A stretch of DNA of 64,000 nucleotides from Novosphingobium profundi (lineage in GTDB: Bacteria > Pseudomonadota > Alphaproteobacteria > Sphingomonadales > Sphingomonadaceae), in NCBI RefSeq assembly GCF_018491765.1, contig NZ_JABWCU010000019.1, positions 62,001-126,000 of the forward strand, read 5' to 3'. Below the pieces are notes generated by a model, which saw only the letters and a list, made by a program, of their open reading frames with translations, had not been told where the DNA came from and searched no databases. Within the stretch, counting starts at the first letter, position 1, and every line of letters begins with the position of its first letter. Position numbers and translations under genes: made by a program. Below, piece after piece: positions 16,140 to 24,144 of this stretch.

Positions 16140-18416
16140 ATGAAAGTTGCGGTAATGGGTGGTGGGCCGACGGGGCTCTATTTCGCGATCTCGATGAAGC
16201 TGCGCGACCCGAACCATGAGGTCGCGGTCTACGAACGCAACCGCAACGACGACACCTTCGGCTGGGGCGTGGTGCTCTCCGACGAGACGCTCGCTGCACT
16301 TTATGCCAACGATCCGGTCAGCTCGGAGACGATCCGCAGCCACTTCGCCTATTGGGACGACATCCGCGTCGTGCGCGGCGAGGAAGATGTCTCGACCAGC
16401 GGGCACGGCTTTTGCGGCATCGGGCGCATGCGCCTCCTGCTGATCCTGCAGGAGCGCGCCCGCGAACTGGGCGTGCAGCTCCATTTCGAGCACCCGATCG
16501 ACGACGCCGAGTTCGACCGCATCCGTGCCGAGAGCGACATCGTGATCGCCGCCGACGGCCTCAACAGCCGCGTGCGCAGCCGCTTCGAGGACGCCTTCAG
16601 GCCCGACATCGACGTGCGCCGCAACAAGTTCGTCTGGCTTGGCACCAGGCAGACCTTTGCCAAGGCCTTTACCTTCATCTTCGAGAAGACCGAGCACGGC
16701 TGGATCTGGGCGCACGCCTACCAGTTCGACGCCGACACCGCGACCTTCATCGCCGAATGCAGCGAGGAGACCTGGAACGGCTTCGGCTTTGGCGAGATGA
16801 GCAAGGAGGAGAACCAGGCGACGCTCGAGCGGATCTTCGCGGCGCACCTGGGCGGGCACACGCTGATGTCGAACGCCAACCATGTGCGCGGCTCGGCCTG
16901 GATCAACTTCCCGCGCGTGGTCTGCGAAAACTGGTTCATGGACAACGTCGTGCTGCTGGGCGACGCCTCGGCGACCGCGCATTTCTCGATCGGCAGCGGC
17001 TCGAAGCTGGGCATGGAAAGCGCGATCTCGCTGGCGAACAAGCTCAACGGCGAGGGCACGCTGCCCGAGCAGCTCGCCGCGTACCAGGAAGAGCGCGCGC
17101 TCGACGTGCTGCGCCTGCAATCGGCCGCACGCAATTCGACCGAGTGGTTCGAGGACGTCGAGCGCTACCTCGATCTCGACATCGTCCAGTTCAACTATTC
17201 GCTGCTGACCCGCAGCCAGCGGATCAGCCACGAGAATTTGCGGCTGCGCGACCCCAAGTGGCTGGGTGAGGCCGAGGCCTGGTTCCAGCGCCAGGCCGGC
17301 TCCAACGCCCAGCGCCGCCCGATGTTCGCGCCCTATGCCTTGCGCGGGCTCACCCTCAAGAACCGCCTCGTCGTCTCGCCGATGGCGCAGTACAAGGCGG
17401 TCGACGGCACGCCGACCGACTGGCACCTCGTCCACTACGCCGAGCGCGCCAAGGGCGGTGCGGGCCTCGTCTATACCGAGATGACCTGCGTCAGCGCCGA
17501 GGGTCGCATCACGCCGGGCTGCCCGGGCCTCTACGCCCCCGAGCACGAGACGGCGTGGAAGCGCCTGACCGACTTCGTCCACGCCGAGACCGACGCGGCG
17601 ATCTGCTGCCAGATCGGCCACGCCGGGCGCAAGGGCTCGACCCGGATCGGCTGGGAGGGCATGGACCTGCCGCTTGAAGCGGGGAACTGGCCGCTGGTCT
17701 CCGCCTCCCCGATCGCGTGGAGCGCGAAGAACGCGGTGCCTGCCGAGATCACCCCAGCGCAGATGGACGAGGTGACCGCGCAGCATGTCGCTGCCGCGCA
17801 GATGGCCGAGCGCGCCGGGTTCGACATGATCGAACTGCACGCGGCCCATGGCTACCTGCTGTCCTCGTTCATCTCGCCCGCCTCGAACCAGCGCGGCGAC
17901 GCATTCGGGGGCAGCCTGGAAAATCGCCTGCGCTTTCCGCTCGCGGTGTTCACCGCGATGCGCAGAGTCTGGCCGCAGGACAAGCCGATGTCGGTGCGCA
18001 TCTCGGCCAACGACTGGCTGGGCGCGGAAGGGGTTACCCCCGAGGAAGCCGTGGCGATCGCGCAGGCCTTCCGCGCGGCGGGAGCCGACATCGTCGATGT
18101 CTCGGCCGGGCAGACCAGCACGGACGCACGGCCGGTCTATGGGCGCATGTTCCAGACCCCGTTCTCCGACCGCATCCGCAACGAAGGGCACATGCCCACG
18201 ATGGCGGTGGGCAACATCACCGAGCCCGATCACGCGAACTCGATCCTGCTCGCGGGCCGTGCGGATCTCGTCTGCCTCGCGCGTCCGCACCTTGCCGATC
18301 CCTATTGGACACTCCACGCGGCGATCGAACTGGGCGAGCGCGACGCGAGCTGGCCCAAGCCCTACCTCGCCGGACGCGACCAGGCCGAGCGCCTTGCCGA
18401 ACGGGCGCGCGCGTGA
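16140..18416 (+). CDS. Fused FAD monooxygenase / old-yellow-enzyme reductase, anthraniloyl-CoA or salicylyl-CoA type
   Basis: This 758-residue protein joins two enzymes. Residues 1-385 are a flavin monooxygenase of the PHBH class (VAVMGGGPTGLY near residue 10; VVLLGDASATAHFSIGSGSK near 272). Residues 392-758 are an OYE-type FMN reductase (LKNRLVVSPMAQY, HAAHGYLLSSFISPASNQR, ENRLRFPL). The same order is found in 2-aminobenzoyl-CoA monooxygenase/reductase and salicylyl-CoA 5-hydroxylase, which hydroxylate and reduce the ring of an aromatic CoA thioester. AAGGGA eight bases before ATG 16140 sets the start. It leads an overlapping operon with an SDR, RidA and thioesterase. The RidA neighbour favours an amino-substituted substrate, which is an inference; the salicylyl alternative remains open. 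Confidence 0.85.
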   Translation: MKVAVMGGGPTGLYFAISMKLRDPNHEVAVYERNRNDDTFGWGVVLSDETLAALYANDPVSSETIRSHFAYWDDIRVVRGEEDVSTSGHGFCGIGRMRLLLILQERARELGVQLHFEHPIDDAEFDRIRAESDIVIAADGLNSRVRSRFEDAFRPDIDVRRNKFVWLGTRQTFAKAFTFIFEKTEHGWIWAHAYQFDADTATFIAECSEETWNGFGFGEMSKEENQATLERIFAAHLGGHTLMSNANHVRGSAWINFPRVVCENWFMDNVVLLGDASATAHFSIGSGSKLGMESAISLANKLNGEGTLPEQLAAYQEERALDVLRLQSAARNSTEWFEDVERYLDLDIVQFNYSLLTRSQRISHENLRLRDPKWLGEAEAWFQRQAGSNAQRRPMFAPYALRGLTLKNRLVVSPMAQYKAVDGTPTDWHLVHYAERAKGGAGLVYTEMTCVSAEGRITPGCPGLYAPEHETAWKRLTDFVHAETDAAICCQIGHAGRKGSTRIGWEGMDLPLEAGNWPLVSASPIAWSAKNAVPAEITPAQMDEVTAQHVAAAQMAERAGFDMIELHAAHGYLLSSFISPASNQRGDAFGGSLENRLRFPLAVFTAMRRVWPQDKPMSVRISANDWLGAEGVTPEEAVAIAQAFRAAGADIVDVSAGQTSTDARPVYGRMFQTPFSDRIRNEGHMPTMAVGNITEPDHANSILLAGRADLVCLARPHLADPYWTLHAAIELGERDASWPKPYLAGRDQAERLAERARA

Positions 18417-19171
18417 GCCTGGACCTGACGGGCAAGCGCGCGCTGGTCACCGGCGGCGGCACCGGGGCGGGCGCCGCCATGGCGCGCGCGCTTGCCGCAG
18501 CGGGCGCCGAGGTGGTGATCTGCGGGCGCCGCAAGGCCCCGCTCGAGGTTGTCGCCGCGCCGCACGCGGCCATCACCGCGGCGGTGTGCGACGTGACCGA
18601 CGAGGCGGGCGTCGCGGCGCTGTTCGAGGATCACGGGCCGTTCGATGTCGTGGTCGCCAATGCGGGGATTGCCGATAGTGCCCCGCTCGATCGCACCGAA
18701 GTCGGCGCGCTTGAGCGGCTGATGCAGGTCAATGTGACGGGCACTTTCCTGACGCTGCGCGAAGCGGCGCGCAGCATGAAGGCGGCCGGGCTGTCCCAAG
18801 GGCGCATCGTCGCGGTGGCCTCGACGGCGGCGCTGAAGGGCTACGCCTATGCCGGGGCCTACGCCGCGAGCAAGCACGCGGTGCTCGGCCTGGTGCGCTC
18901 GGCCGCGCTCGAACTGGCGGTCAAGGGCATTACTGTGAATGCGCTGTGCCCGGGTTTCATGGACACCGAGATGACCGCGCAGTCGGTTGCCAACATCACC
19001 GCCAGGACCGGACGCAACGCGCACGAGGCGCGCGCCGCGCTGGCCGCGTCCAACCCGATGAACCGGCTCGTCCAGCCCGGCGACGTGGCCGAGGCCCTGC
19101 TGTGGCTCTGCGCGCCGGGCGCGGCGATGGTGACCGGACAGGCCATCGCGCTGGCTGGCGGCGAAATCTGA
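18413..19171 (+). CDS. Short-chain dehydrogenase/reductase
   Basis: A 252-residue classical SDR. The cofactor motif TGGGTGAG is at residues 13-20, the NAG motif (VVANAGIAD) follows, and the catalytic Ser (VAVASTAAL) and YAASK are in place. A G-rich C-terminal cap ends VTGQAIALAGGEI, as in FabG-like enzymes. It starts at GTG 18413 and overlaps the monooxygenase stop by four bases (GTGA), so the two are translationally coupled. In this setting it most likely reduces or oxidises the oxo group left on the alicyclic ring after the monooxygenase/reductase step, or performs a 3-hydroxyacyl-CoA dehydrogenase step of beta-oxidation-like ring degradation. Confidence 0.87.
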   Translation: MSLDLTGKRALVTGGGTGAGAAMARALAAAGAEVVICGRRKAPLEVVAAPHAAITAAVCDVTDEAGVAALFEDHGPFDVVVANAGIADSAPLDRTEVGALERLMQVNVTGTFLTLREAARSMKAAGLSQGRIVAVASTAALKGYAYAGAYAASKHAVLGLVRSAALELAVKGITVNALCPGFMDTEMTAQSVANITARTGRNAHEARAALAASNPMNRLVQPGDVAEALLWLCAPGAAMVTGQAIALAGGEI

Positions 19172-19187
19172 AGGATCAGGATAAAGC

Positions 19188-19610
19188 ATGACCTCCCCCC
19201 ACTCCTTTCTCAATCCCGAAGGCTGGGCGCCCGCCAAGGGCTATGCCAACGGCATGATCGCGGCCGAGGGCCGGCTCGTGGCGCTGGGCGGCCACATCGG
19301 CTGGAACGGCCAGCAGGTCTTCGAACATTTCGACCTCGTCGGCCAGTTCGAGCAGACTTTGCAGAACATCGTCGCGGTGCTGGCCGAGGCGGGGGCGGGG
19401 CCCGAACACCTCGTTCGCCTGACCTGGTACATCACCGATAGAGACGAATACCTCGCCCATCTCAAGGAGATCGGCGCGGCCTACCGCCGTGTGCTGGGAC
19501 GCCACTTCCCGGCCATGGCGGTAGTGCAGGTCGTGGCGCTGATGGAAGAGGCCGCCCGCATCGAGATCGAGGCGACCGCGGTCCTTCCGCTGGTGGAGAC
19601 CGCGGCATGA
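19188..19610 (+). CDS. RidA family protein in monooxygenase operon
   Basis: The 140-residue protein shows RidA features: LVALGGHIGWNGQ, LVRLTWYITDRDEYLAHL and the end strand ARIEIEATAVLP. It starts 16 bases after the SDR stop, with AGGAT upstream, and overlaps the thioesterase start (ATGA at 19607). Trimers of this family hydrolyse enamines and imines. If the monooxygenase acts on 2-aminobenzoyl-CoA, its alicyclic product carries an enamine amino group, so this protein is a good candidate for the deaminating step. That link is inferred from position only. It is distinct in sequence from the RidA proteins at 3708 and 33473. Confidence 0.87.
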   Translation: MTSPHSFLNPEGWAPAKGYANGMIAAEGRLVALGGHIGWNGQQVFEHFDLVGQFEQTLQNIVAVLAEAGAGPEHLVRLTWYITDRDEYLAHLKEIGAAYRRVLGRHFPAMAVVQVVALMEEAARIEIEATAVLPLVETAA

Positions 19611-19996
19611 GCGCGGCGCACACGGGCTATCCCGAAGGCGCGGTCCCGGCGATTGCAACACTGGTCCTGCCCGATGTCGCCAATCTCCACGGCGGCGCCT
19701 TCGGGGGCTGGATCACGGGCCAATGCGATCTCGCGGCGGGCATATTGGGTCGCCGCCATGGCGGGGCCTGCGTCACCAAGTCGGTGCAGGAAATGGTCTT
19801 CCACGCCGTTCTGCAGGTGGGCGATGCCTTCATGATCCACGGCGCAATCGTGCGCGAAGGGCGCACGTCGATGACCATCGAGCTGACCGGCTGGCGCGAA
19901 AGCGAGGCGGGGCTGCGCGAAGCGGTCGTCACCGCGCGCTTCGTGATGGTCTGCATCGATGAGCAAGGACGCCCGCGCGCGCTTGGCCGCAATTGA
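19607..19996 (+). CDS. Hotdog-fold acyl-CoA thioesterase (YciA/PaaI-like)
   Basis: The 129-residue product has the features of hotdog thioesterases of the acyl-CoA hydrolase type: LVLPDVANLHGGAFGGWITGQCD with the Asn-His-Gly-Gly strand, a central helix, and SMTIELTGWRE. Such enzymes cleave acyl-CoA esters and are often safety valves that free trapped CoA in aromatic-CoA pathways. It overlaps the RidA stop by four bases and is the last gene of the operon, followed by a terminator at 20034. Family is fairly clear; substrate is unknown. Confidence 0.8.
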   Translation: MSAAHTGYPEGAVPAIATLVLPDVANLHGGAFGGWITGQCDLAAGILGRRHGGACVTKSVQEMVFHAVLQVGDAFMIHGAIVREGRTSMTIELTGWRESEAGLREAVVTARFVMVCIDEQGRPRALGRN

Positions 19997-20033
19997 CTTT
20001 GCCCTTTCGGGTCGCACCGTAATGGCATGAAGA

Positions 20034-20066
20034 GGGGGCGCTGGCAGGCGTCCCCTTTTTTGCGTG
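20034..20066 (+). terminator. Rho-independent terminator between convergent genes
   Basis: An eight-pair GC stem (GGGGGCGC / GCGTCCCC with one G-T pair, loop TGGCAG) is followed by six T, 38 bases after the thioesterase stop and just before the end of the minus-strand gene at 20081. It ends the monooxygenase operon and may also work for the opposite unit. Confidence 0.8.
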
Positions 20067-20080
20067 GGTACTGTCAGCGC

Positions 20081-20491
20081 TCAGGCGGCCACGACTTGCG
20101 GGGCGATCGCGGCGCGCAGGTCTTCGGGCCAGGGCATTGCGCGGTGGCTGGCAAGGTCCATGCACACCAGTACCAGTTCGACGCGAAGTCGCGCCGCGCC
20201 AGCGCAGGAGAACGTTACTGCAAGGCGGCAACTGCTTTCGCCCAGGGTCAGGGGAACGATCGCGATCTCGAGCACGTCGCCAAGCCGGCTCGGCGCCTGG
20301 AAGTCGACTTCGAGGTGCACGGTCGGCGTACCTACCTTGCGTCCCAGGTGCAGGCTGGCGAAACTTTGTCCCACGGCGTCCTCGAACCAGTCCTCGACCG
20401 CGCCGTTGAGCATCTCGAAATAGCGCGGGTAGAATACGATCCCCGCCGGATCGACGTGGGCGAAGCGCACTTTGGTGGACGTGGTGAACAT
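20081..20491 (-). CDS. 4-hydroxybenzoyl-CoA thioesterase-like (YbgC/FadM) protein
   Basis: A 136-residue single-hotdog protein with the YbgC/4HBT signature VRFAHVDPAGIVFYPRYFEMLN (catalytic-type Asp in HVDPAGIV) and the strand PTVHLEVDFQAPSRLGD. Members hydrolyse aromatic or short acyl-CoA thioesters. It is the last gene of a minus-strand group and lies 21 bases after the MarR gene stop, so it is probably co-expressed with MarR. A second thioesterase in a cluster without a CoA ligase suggests that CoA thioesters arise here by another route, possibly the Ior-like enzyme at 36486-40168. Confidence 0.85.
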   Translation of the reverse strand: MFTTSTKVRFAHVDPAGIVFYPRYFEMLNGAVEDWFEDAVGQSFASLHLGRKVGTPTVHLEVDFQAPSRLGDVLEIAIVPLTLGESSCRLAVTFSCAGAARLRVELVLVCMDLASHRAMPWPEDLRAAIAPQVVAA

Positions 20492-20512
20492 GCGGGAAGG
20501 GACCTTGCGAGA

Positions 20513-21004
20513 TCAGGACAAGTGGGAGCGCAGCTCGGTCAGCAGATCGAGAAGCTGCGCGCGGTGCTGGGCGGGCATGGGAGCGAGGCTTTGCGCCACC
20601 CACTGGCGGTGCGCCTCGGCCAGCAGGGCGAAGCGCGCGGCGCCGGTCTCGGTCAGCGAGACGAGGGCCGAGCGCGCATCGCCCGGCGCGGGTTCGCTGC
20701 GCACGTAGCCCTGCTCCTGGAGCTGGCGCACGACGTGGGTGACGTTGCCGTTGGAGACGAGCAGCGCTTGCGAGAGCGCCCCCATCGGCACCGGCTCGCC
20801 CGCGCGGTCGAGTGTCGCGAGCACGTCGAAGCGGGGCAGGGTGGTGTCGAACTGCTCGGCGAAATTGCGGCGCAGGCGCTTCTCGATCACTTTGGCGCAG
20901 GCCAGCAGCCGCACCCAGACGCGCAAGTTCTGCGCGTCGTCGCCGGACGTGCCGGTGGCGCCTTGCGTGTGGTCCGTGGTAATGTTCGCGTCCGCCTGAG
21001 CCAT
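20513..21004 (-). CDS. MarR-family regulator A
   Basis: The roughly 163-residue protein has the MarR winged helix: FDVLATLDRAGEPVPMGALSQALLVSNGNVTHVVRQLQEQGYVRSE, followed by the wing PAPGDARSALVSLTETG and the dimer helix at the end. The start is taken at ATG 21004 (GGAAAGG just upstream); ATG 21016, four codons earlier, is equally possible, while a longer frame to 21328 is Arg-rich noise. Proteins of this family usually repress aromatic catabolism and release DNA on binding an aromatic carboxylate or CoA thioester. The 190-bp gap to the aminotransferase holds an AT-rich patch (about 21136-21160) that may be its own promoter. Confidence 0.88.
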   Translation of the reverse strand: MAQADANITTDHTQGATGTSGDDAQNLRVWVRLLACAKVIEKRLRRNFAEQFDTTLPRFDVLATLDRAGEPVPMGALSQALLVSNGNVTHVVRQLQEQGYVRSEPAPGDARSALVSLTETGAARFALLAEAHRQWVAQSLAPMPAQHRAQLLDLLTELRSHLS

Positions 21005-21194
21005 GGGCCTTTCCATAACCGGGGGCGAACCTGTTCTCCAGCGCCGGGATCGGCGGGAGCACGGTGGCCGGCGAACCGGCGCATGGCGGACCTCCCCCGG
21101 GCCGCTCTGCCATGGCCTTGCCCTAGGCGCGAATTCCTTGAACATGCAAGTACATTTGCGCCGGGGCCGGGGGAAGCCGCCCGAGGGGCGAGGC

Positions 21195-22364
21195 CTAGAG
21201 CGTGTTGAAGAAGCGGGTGAGACGCTCCATCGCCAGCGCCACGCGCTCGGTGGTTTCCGAGCCGAAGCACAGCCGCAGGTGCCCTTCGCCCGCCGGACCG
21301 TAGAATGCACCCGATTCCACCACGACATGCGCCTCCTCGAGAATGCGCTCGGCGATCTCCTGCGAGCCGAGCCCGGTCGCGGTGATGTCGGGGTAGGCGT
21401 AGATCGTGCCTTCGGGCGAGGCGCAGGTCACGCCGGGCATCTGGTTGAGCGCCTGGACCACGATGTCGCGCCGCGCCTCGTCTTCGGCGACCATCTCGAA
21501 CACCGGTTCCTGGCTCTGCGTCAGCGCCGCGGTGCCGCCGGCCTGGATGAAGGTGTTGACGTGGGTTACCGCCGACGTCGAGATCGTCATCAGCCCGGGC
21601 ATCAGCGCCTTGTCGGCCACCGCATAGCCCAGCCGCCAGCCGTCCATCGCATAAGCCTTGGTGAAGGCGAAGAGCGAGATCGTGCGCTCCTTCATGCCCG
21701 GCAGCGAGGCGATCGAGATGTGGCGGCAATCGCCATACGTGATCATTTCGTAGACTTCGTCCGAGACCACCGCGAGGTCGTGCCGGATGGCGATGTCGGC
21801 GAGGCTCTGGAGTTCCGCGCGGGTATAGACGCGGCCGGTCGGATTGGCCGGGTTGACGAGCACGATCATGCGCGTGCGCGGTGTGATCGCCGCCTCGATC
21901 GCGGCGGCGTCGATCGCGAAGTTGTTGGCCTTGTCGAGCGGGACCATCACCGGCTTGCCACCGGCCAGTTCGATCTTGCCGATGTGCTGGGGATAGTAGG
22001 GCTCGAGCAGGATGACTTCGTCGCCCGGATTGATCAGCGCGAAGAAGGCCGCGAACGAGGCCTGGGTCAGGCCGTTGGTGACGAGGATCTCTTCAAGACC
22101 CACCTCGAGCCCGTTGAAATCTGCGAGCTTGGCCTGGATGGCGCGGCGAAAGGCGCTGGAGCCGGGCATCTCGCCATAGTGCACGTCGCCCTGGTTAAGC
22201 GCGTCGATGGTCGCCTGCTTGATGTGGGCGGGGGTATCGAAGATCGGACGGCCGAATTCGAGGTGGATGAGATCGACACCGGTCGCCTCGAGGCGCTGGG
22301 CGCTATCGTACATCCCGTAGGACTTCTTGGAACTCGAGGTAATGCGGTCTGCGAGCGGGATCAC
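21195..22364 (-). CDS. PLP-dependent aminotransferase, class I/II (A)
   Basis: A 389-residue fold-type I aminotransferase. The N-terminal LEFGRPIFDTPAHI, the NPANPTGRVYTR motif, the Tyr region VVSDEVYEMITYG, the PLP lysine region FAFTKAYAMDGWRLGYA and the C-terminal Arg (HLRLCFGSETTERV) are all present. Members transaminate aromatic and other amino acids to 2-oxo acids. It sits before MarR A and after the NTF2-like and DAO genes on the same strand. The Ior-like oxidoreductase further along oxidises aryl 2-oxo acids, so this enzyme could supply them. The exact amino acid cannot be read. Confidence 0.87.
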   Translation of the reverse strand: MIPLADRITSSSKKSYGMYDSAQRLEATGVDLIHLEFGRPIFDTPAHIKQATIDALNQGDVHYGEMPGSSAFRRAIQAKLADFNGLEVGLEEILVTNGLTQASFAAFFALINPGDEVILLEPYYPQHIGKIELAGGKPVMVPLDKANNFAIDAAAIEAAITPRTRMIVLVNPANPTGRVYTRAELQSLADIAIRHDLAVVSDEVYEMITYGDCRHISIASLPGMKERTISLFAFTKAYAMDGWRLGYAVADKALMPGLMTISTSAVTHVNTFIQAGGTAALTQSQEPVFEMVAEDEARRDIVVQALNQMPGVTCASPEGTIYAYPDITATGLGSQEIAERILEEAHVVVESGAFYGPAGEGHLRLCFGSETTERVALAMERLTRFFNTL

Positions 22365-22405
22365 CGGGGTGTCCTCCTTGGCGCTGGAATGGGGTTGAGG
22401 AAGGC

Positions 22406-22774
22406 TCAGGCGGCCATCGGTGCGACGAGGAAGCGTGCGATCTTGCCCGCACGCAGTTCGGCGCAGGCCATCGCCTCGTCGTCACGCGTCACGCCCTTCT
22501 CGGTGACGCGGGTGAAGCAGTGGACGAAGGCAAGCGTTTCGCTCGCCAGTTCGTGCTCGACCGGAAGCACCATCGCGACGGCCTCGCAGCGCGCGGCGAT
22601 GGCCGCGTAGTGGGGCACCATCTCGGCGGGGCACGAGGCGCGCAAGTTGTTGTTCACGTAGATCCGGGCATCGGACGTGAAGAAGCGCGCGAAGTTCTCT
22701 TCGGTGAGCTGGTCGGGGTTGGCCATGGCCTCGTTCCACCAGGTGAAGAAGGCGATGATCGGGTTCTGGGTCAT
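22406..22774 (-). CDS. NTF2-like (SnoaL-fold) protein, copy B
   Basis: This 122-residue cytoplasmic protein (no signal peptide) has the motif FFTWWNEAMANPDQLTEEN, then NFARFFTSDARIYVNN, clearly related to the exported protein at 9768. It has the size of NTF2/SnoaL cone-fold enzymes or ligand binders. Its start is ATG 22774, 17 bases after the stop of the flavin oxidase gene; its stop lies 41 bases before the aminotransferase start. It belongs to the minus-strand DAO-NTF2-aminotransferase operon. Function is unknown, and the repeated pairing of this family with a TBDR is notable. Confidence 0.72.
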   Translation of the reverse strand: MTQNPIIAFFTWWNEAMANPDQLTEENFARFFTSDARIYVNNNLRASCPAEMVPHYAAIAARCEAVAMVLPVEHELASETLAFVHCFTRVTEKGVTRDDEAMACAELRAGKIARFLVAPMAA

Positions 22775-22791
22775 GGTTTCTTTCGCATCAG

Positions 22792-24075
22792 TCAGCGGTT
22801 GCGGGCACGGCGCTCTTCGTACCAGTCGAGCAGCGGCGTGAAGTGGGCGTAGAAGCGTGCGAGCTTCGACTGGATCGAGGCGGTCGTACGCTTGTTGGTG
22901 TCGAGCACCGGGAAATCGGGAAGGGGTGCGCCACGAGCGTGGTCGGCGAGAGCCTCTCCCACCGCGAACGACAGGGCGATGCCGCGCGCGTTGCACGAGG
23001 AGGCGGCGAGGATGCCGCCATCGACGACGAGCGAGATCGGCAGGCGGTCGGCCGAGATCGAGCTGGTGCCCGTCCAGACGTAGGGGATCTGCGGCAGTTC
23101 GGGCAGGCGCAGCATCGTGCGCAGGCGCGCCGCCATGCCGCGCGCGGCGCGCGCGCCATCGACCCCGAAGGCATCGAAGGTGCCGGTGATGAGGCGCCCG
23201 GCGACGTCGAAGCGGTAGGTGAACAGGTTGTGGCGTGTGTCGGACAGGCACTCGCCGCCCTGGAAAAGGTGCCTGCGCTGCTCTGCGGGGATCGGCGCGC
23301 TGGCGCATTGCCACACCCGCATGGGAATGAGCGTGCGCGCGAGGGGGGGGACGAGCTCGCCCGCAAGGCCGTTGGTGCAGACCAGGACCTTGGCGGCCTT
23401 GATGCAGCCGCGCGCCGTGTCGACGCGGTAGCCACCCGGCACGCGCGTGATCGACTGCACGGGGGAATGCTCGTGAACGCGTGCGCCTTTCTCGCGCGCG
23501 GCGCGGGCGAGTTCCTGGCACAGCCGCAAGGGGTGGACAGTCCCTCCGCTCGGAGCGAACCACGCCGCCTGGTAGCCTTCGACGCCGGTGCGCACGGTGG
23601 TCTCGTGCGCGTCCAGGAGATCGCAGGCGAAACCCGCATCGGTCCATTCGGTCCGCGTGCGTTCGAGCCGCGGCAAGGCGGCGCGGGTTGCGGGATGGTA
23701 CCAGCCGTCCTGGCGTGCGTCGCAGTCGAGGCCCAGTTCGCGCACGCGGGAGAAGAGGTTGTCGGCCGAATGGCCGACGAGCCGGACGAGCGCGCTGCCA
23801 TGCTCGCCGGTGCGCGCGACGATCTCGCGCGGGGAGCCGACGCTGAAGTGGGGAACGACGAAGCCGCCCGGGGTGGACGAAGCGCCCGAACCGATGCGCC
23901 CGGCCTCCAGCACCACCACCTGCGTTCCGCTCGCGGCAAGCCGCACCGCGGCGCTGGTCCCCATGATCCCGCCGCCGATGATGACGACATCGCTCGTCGA
24001 AGCGGTTTCGAGGGCGGGGGTGGGAGGTGCGGGGTGGGCGGTTGCCCACCACATGTTTTCGGTTCGATTGATCAT
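22792..24075 (-). CDS. FAD-dependent amine/D-amino-acid oxidase-like enzyme (DAO family)
   Basis: The 427-residue protein has the Rossmann FAD motif VVIIGGGIMGTSAAVRLAASG (residues 30-50), the glutamate-containing strand VVVLEAG, and the DAO-type tail with LPISLVVDGGILAASS and CNARGIALSFAVGE. Members oxidise secondary or primary amines (sarcosine, glycine, D-amino acids, gamma-glutamyl putrescine) to imines with O2 or a quinone. The 30-residue N-terminal extension carries no signal. It lies 69 bases after the TBDR gene and just before the NTF2-like gene, so it is in the TBDR operon. An imine product would be a natural RidA substrate; that is inference. Confidence 0.85.
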   Translation of the reverse strand: MINRTENMWWATAHPAPPTPALETASTSDVVIIGGGIMGTSAAVRLAASGTQVVVLEAGRIGSGASSTPGGFVVPHFSVGSPREIVARTGEHGSALVRLVGHSADNLFSRVRELGLDCDARQDGWYHPATRAALPRLERTRTEWTDAGFACDLLDAHETTVRTGVEGYQAAWFAPSGGTVHPLRLCQELARAAREKGARVHEHSPVQSITRVPGGYRVDTARGCIKAAKVLVCTNGLAGELVPPLARTLIPMRVWQCASAPIPAEQRRHLFQGGECLSDTRHNLFTYRFDVAGRLITGTFDAFGVDGARAARGMAARLRTMLRLPELPQIPYVWTGTSSISADRLPISLVVDGGILAASSCNARGIALSFAVGEALADHARGAPLPDFPVLDTNKRTTASIQSKLARFYAHFTPLLDWYEERRARNR

Positions 24076-24144
24076 GAAACACCGGCTGTGCCGCTGCGCC
24101 CCGCGACGGGAGGAGGGGGGACGCAGCGGCGGTAGGGGAAAGGC

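Noticed and set aside
21136..21160. Imperfect TTGAACATGCAA-type repeat before MarR A as an operator.
   Set aside because: Half-sites match poorly and no second copy was noticed; kept only as a possible promoter region.
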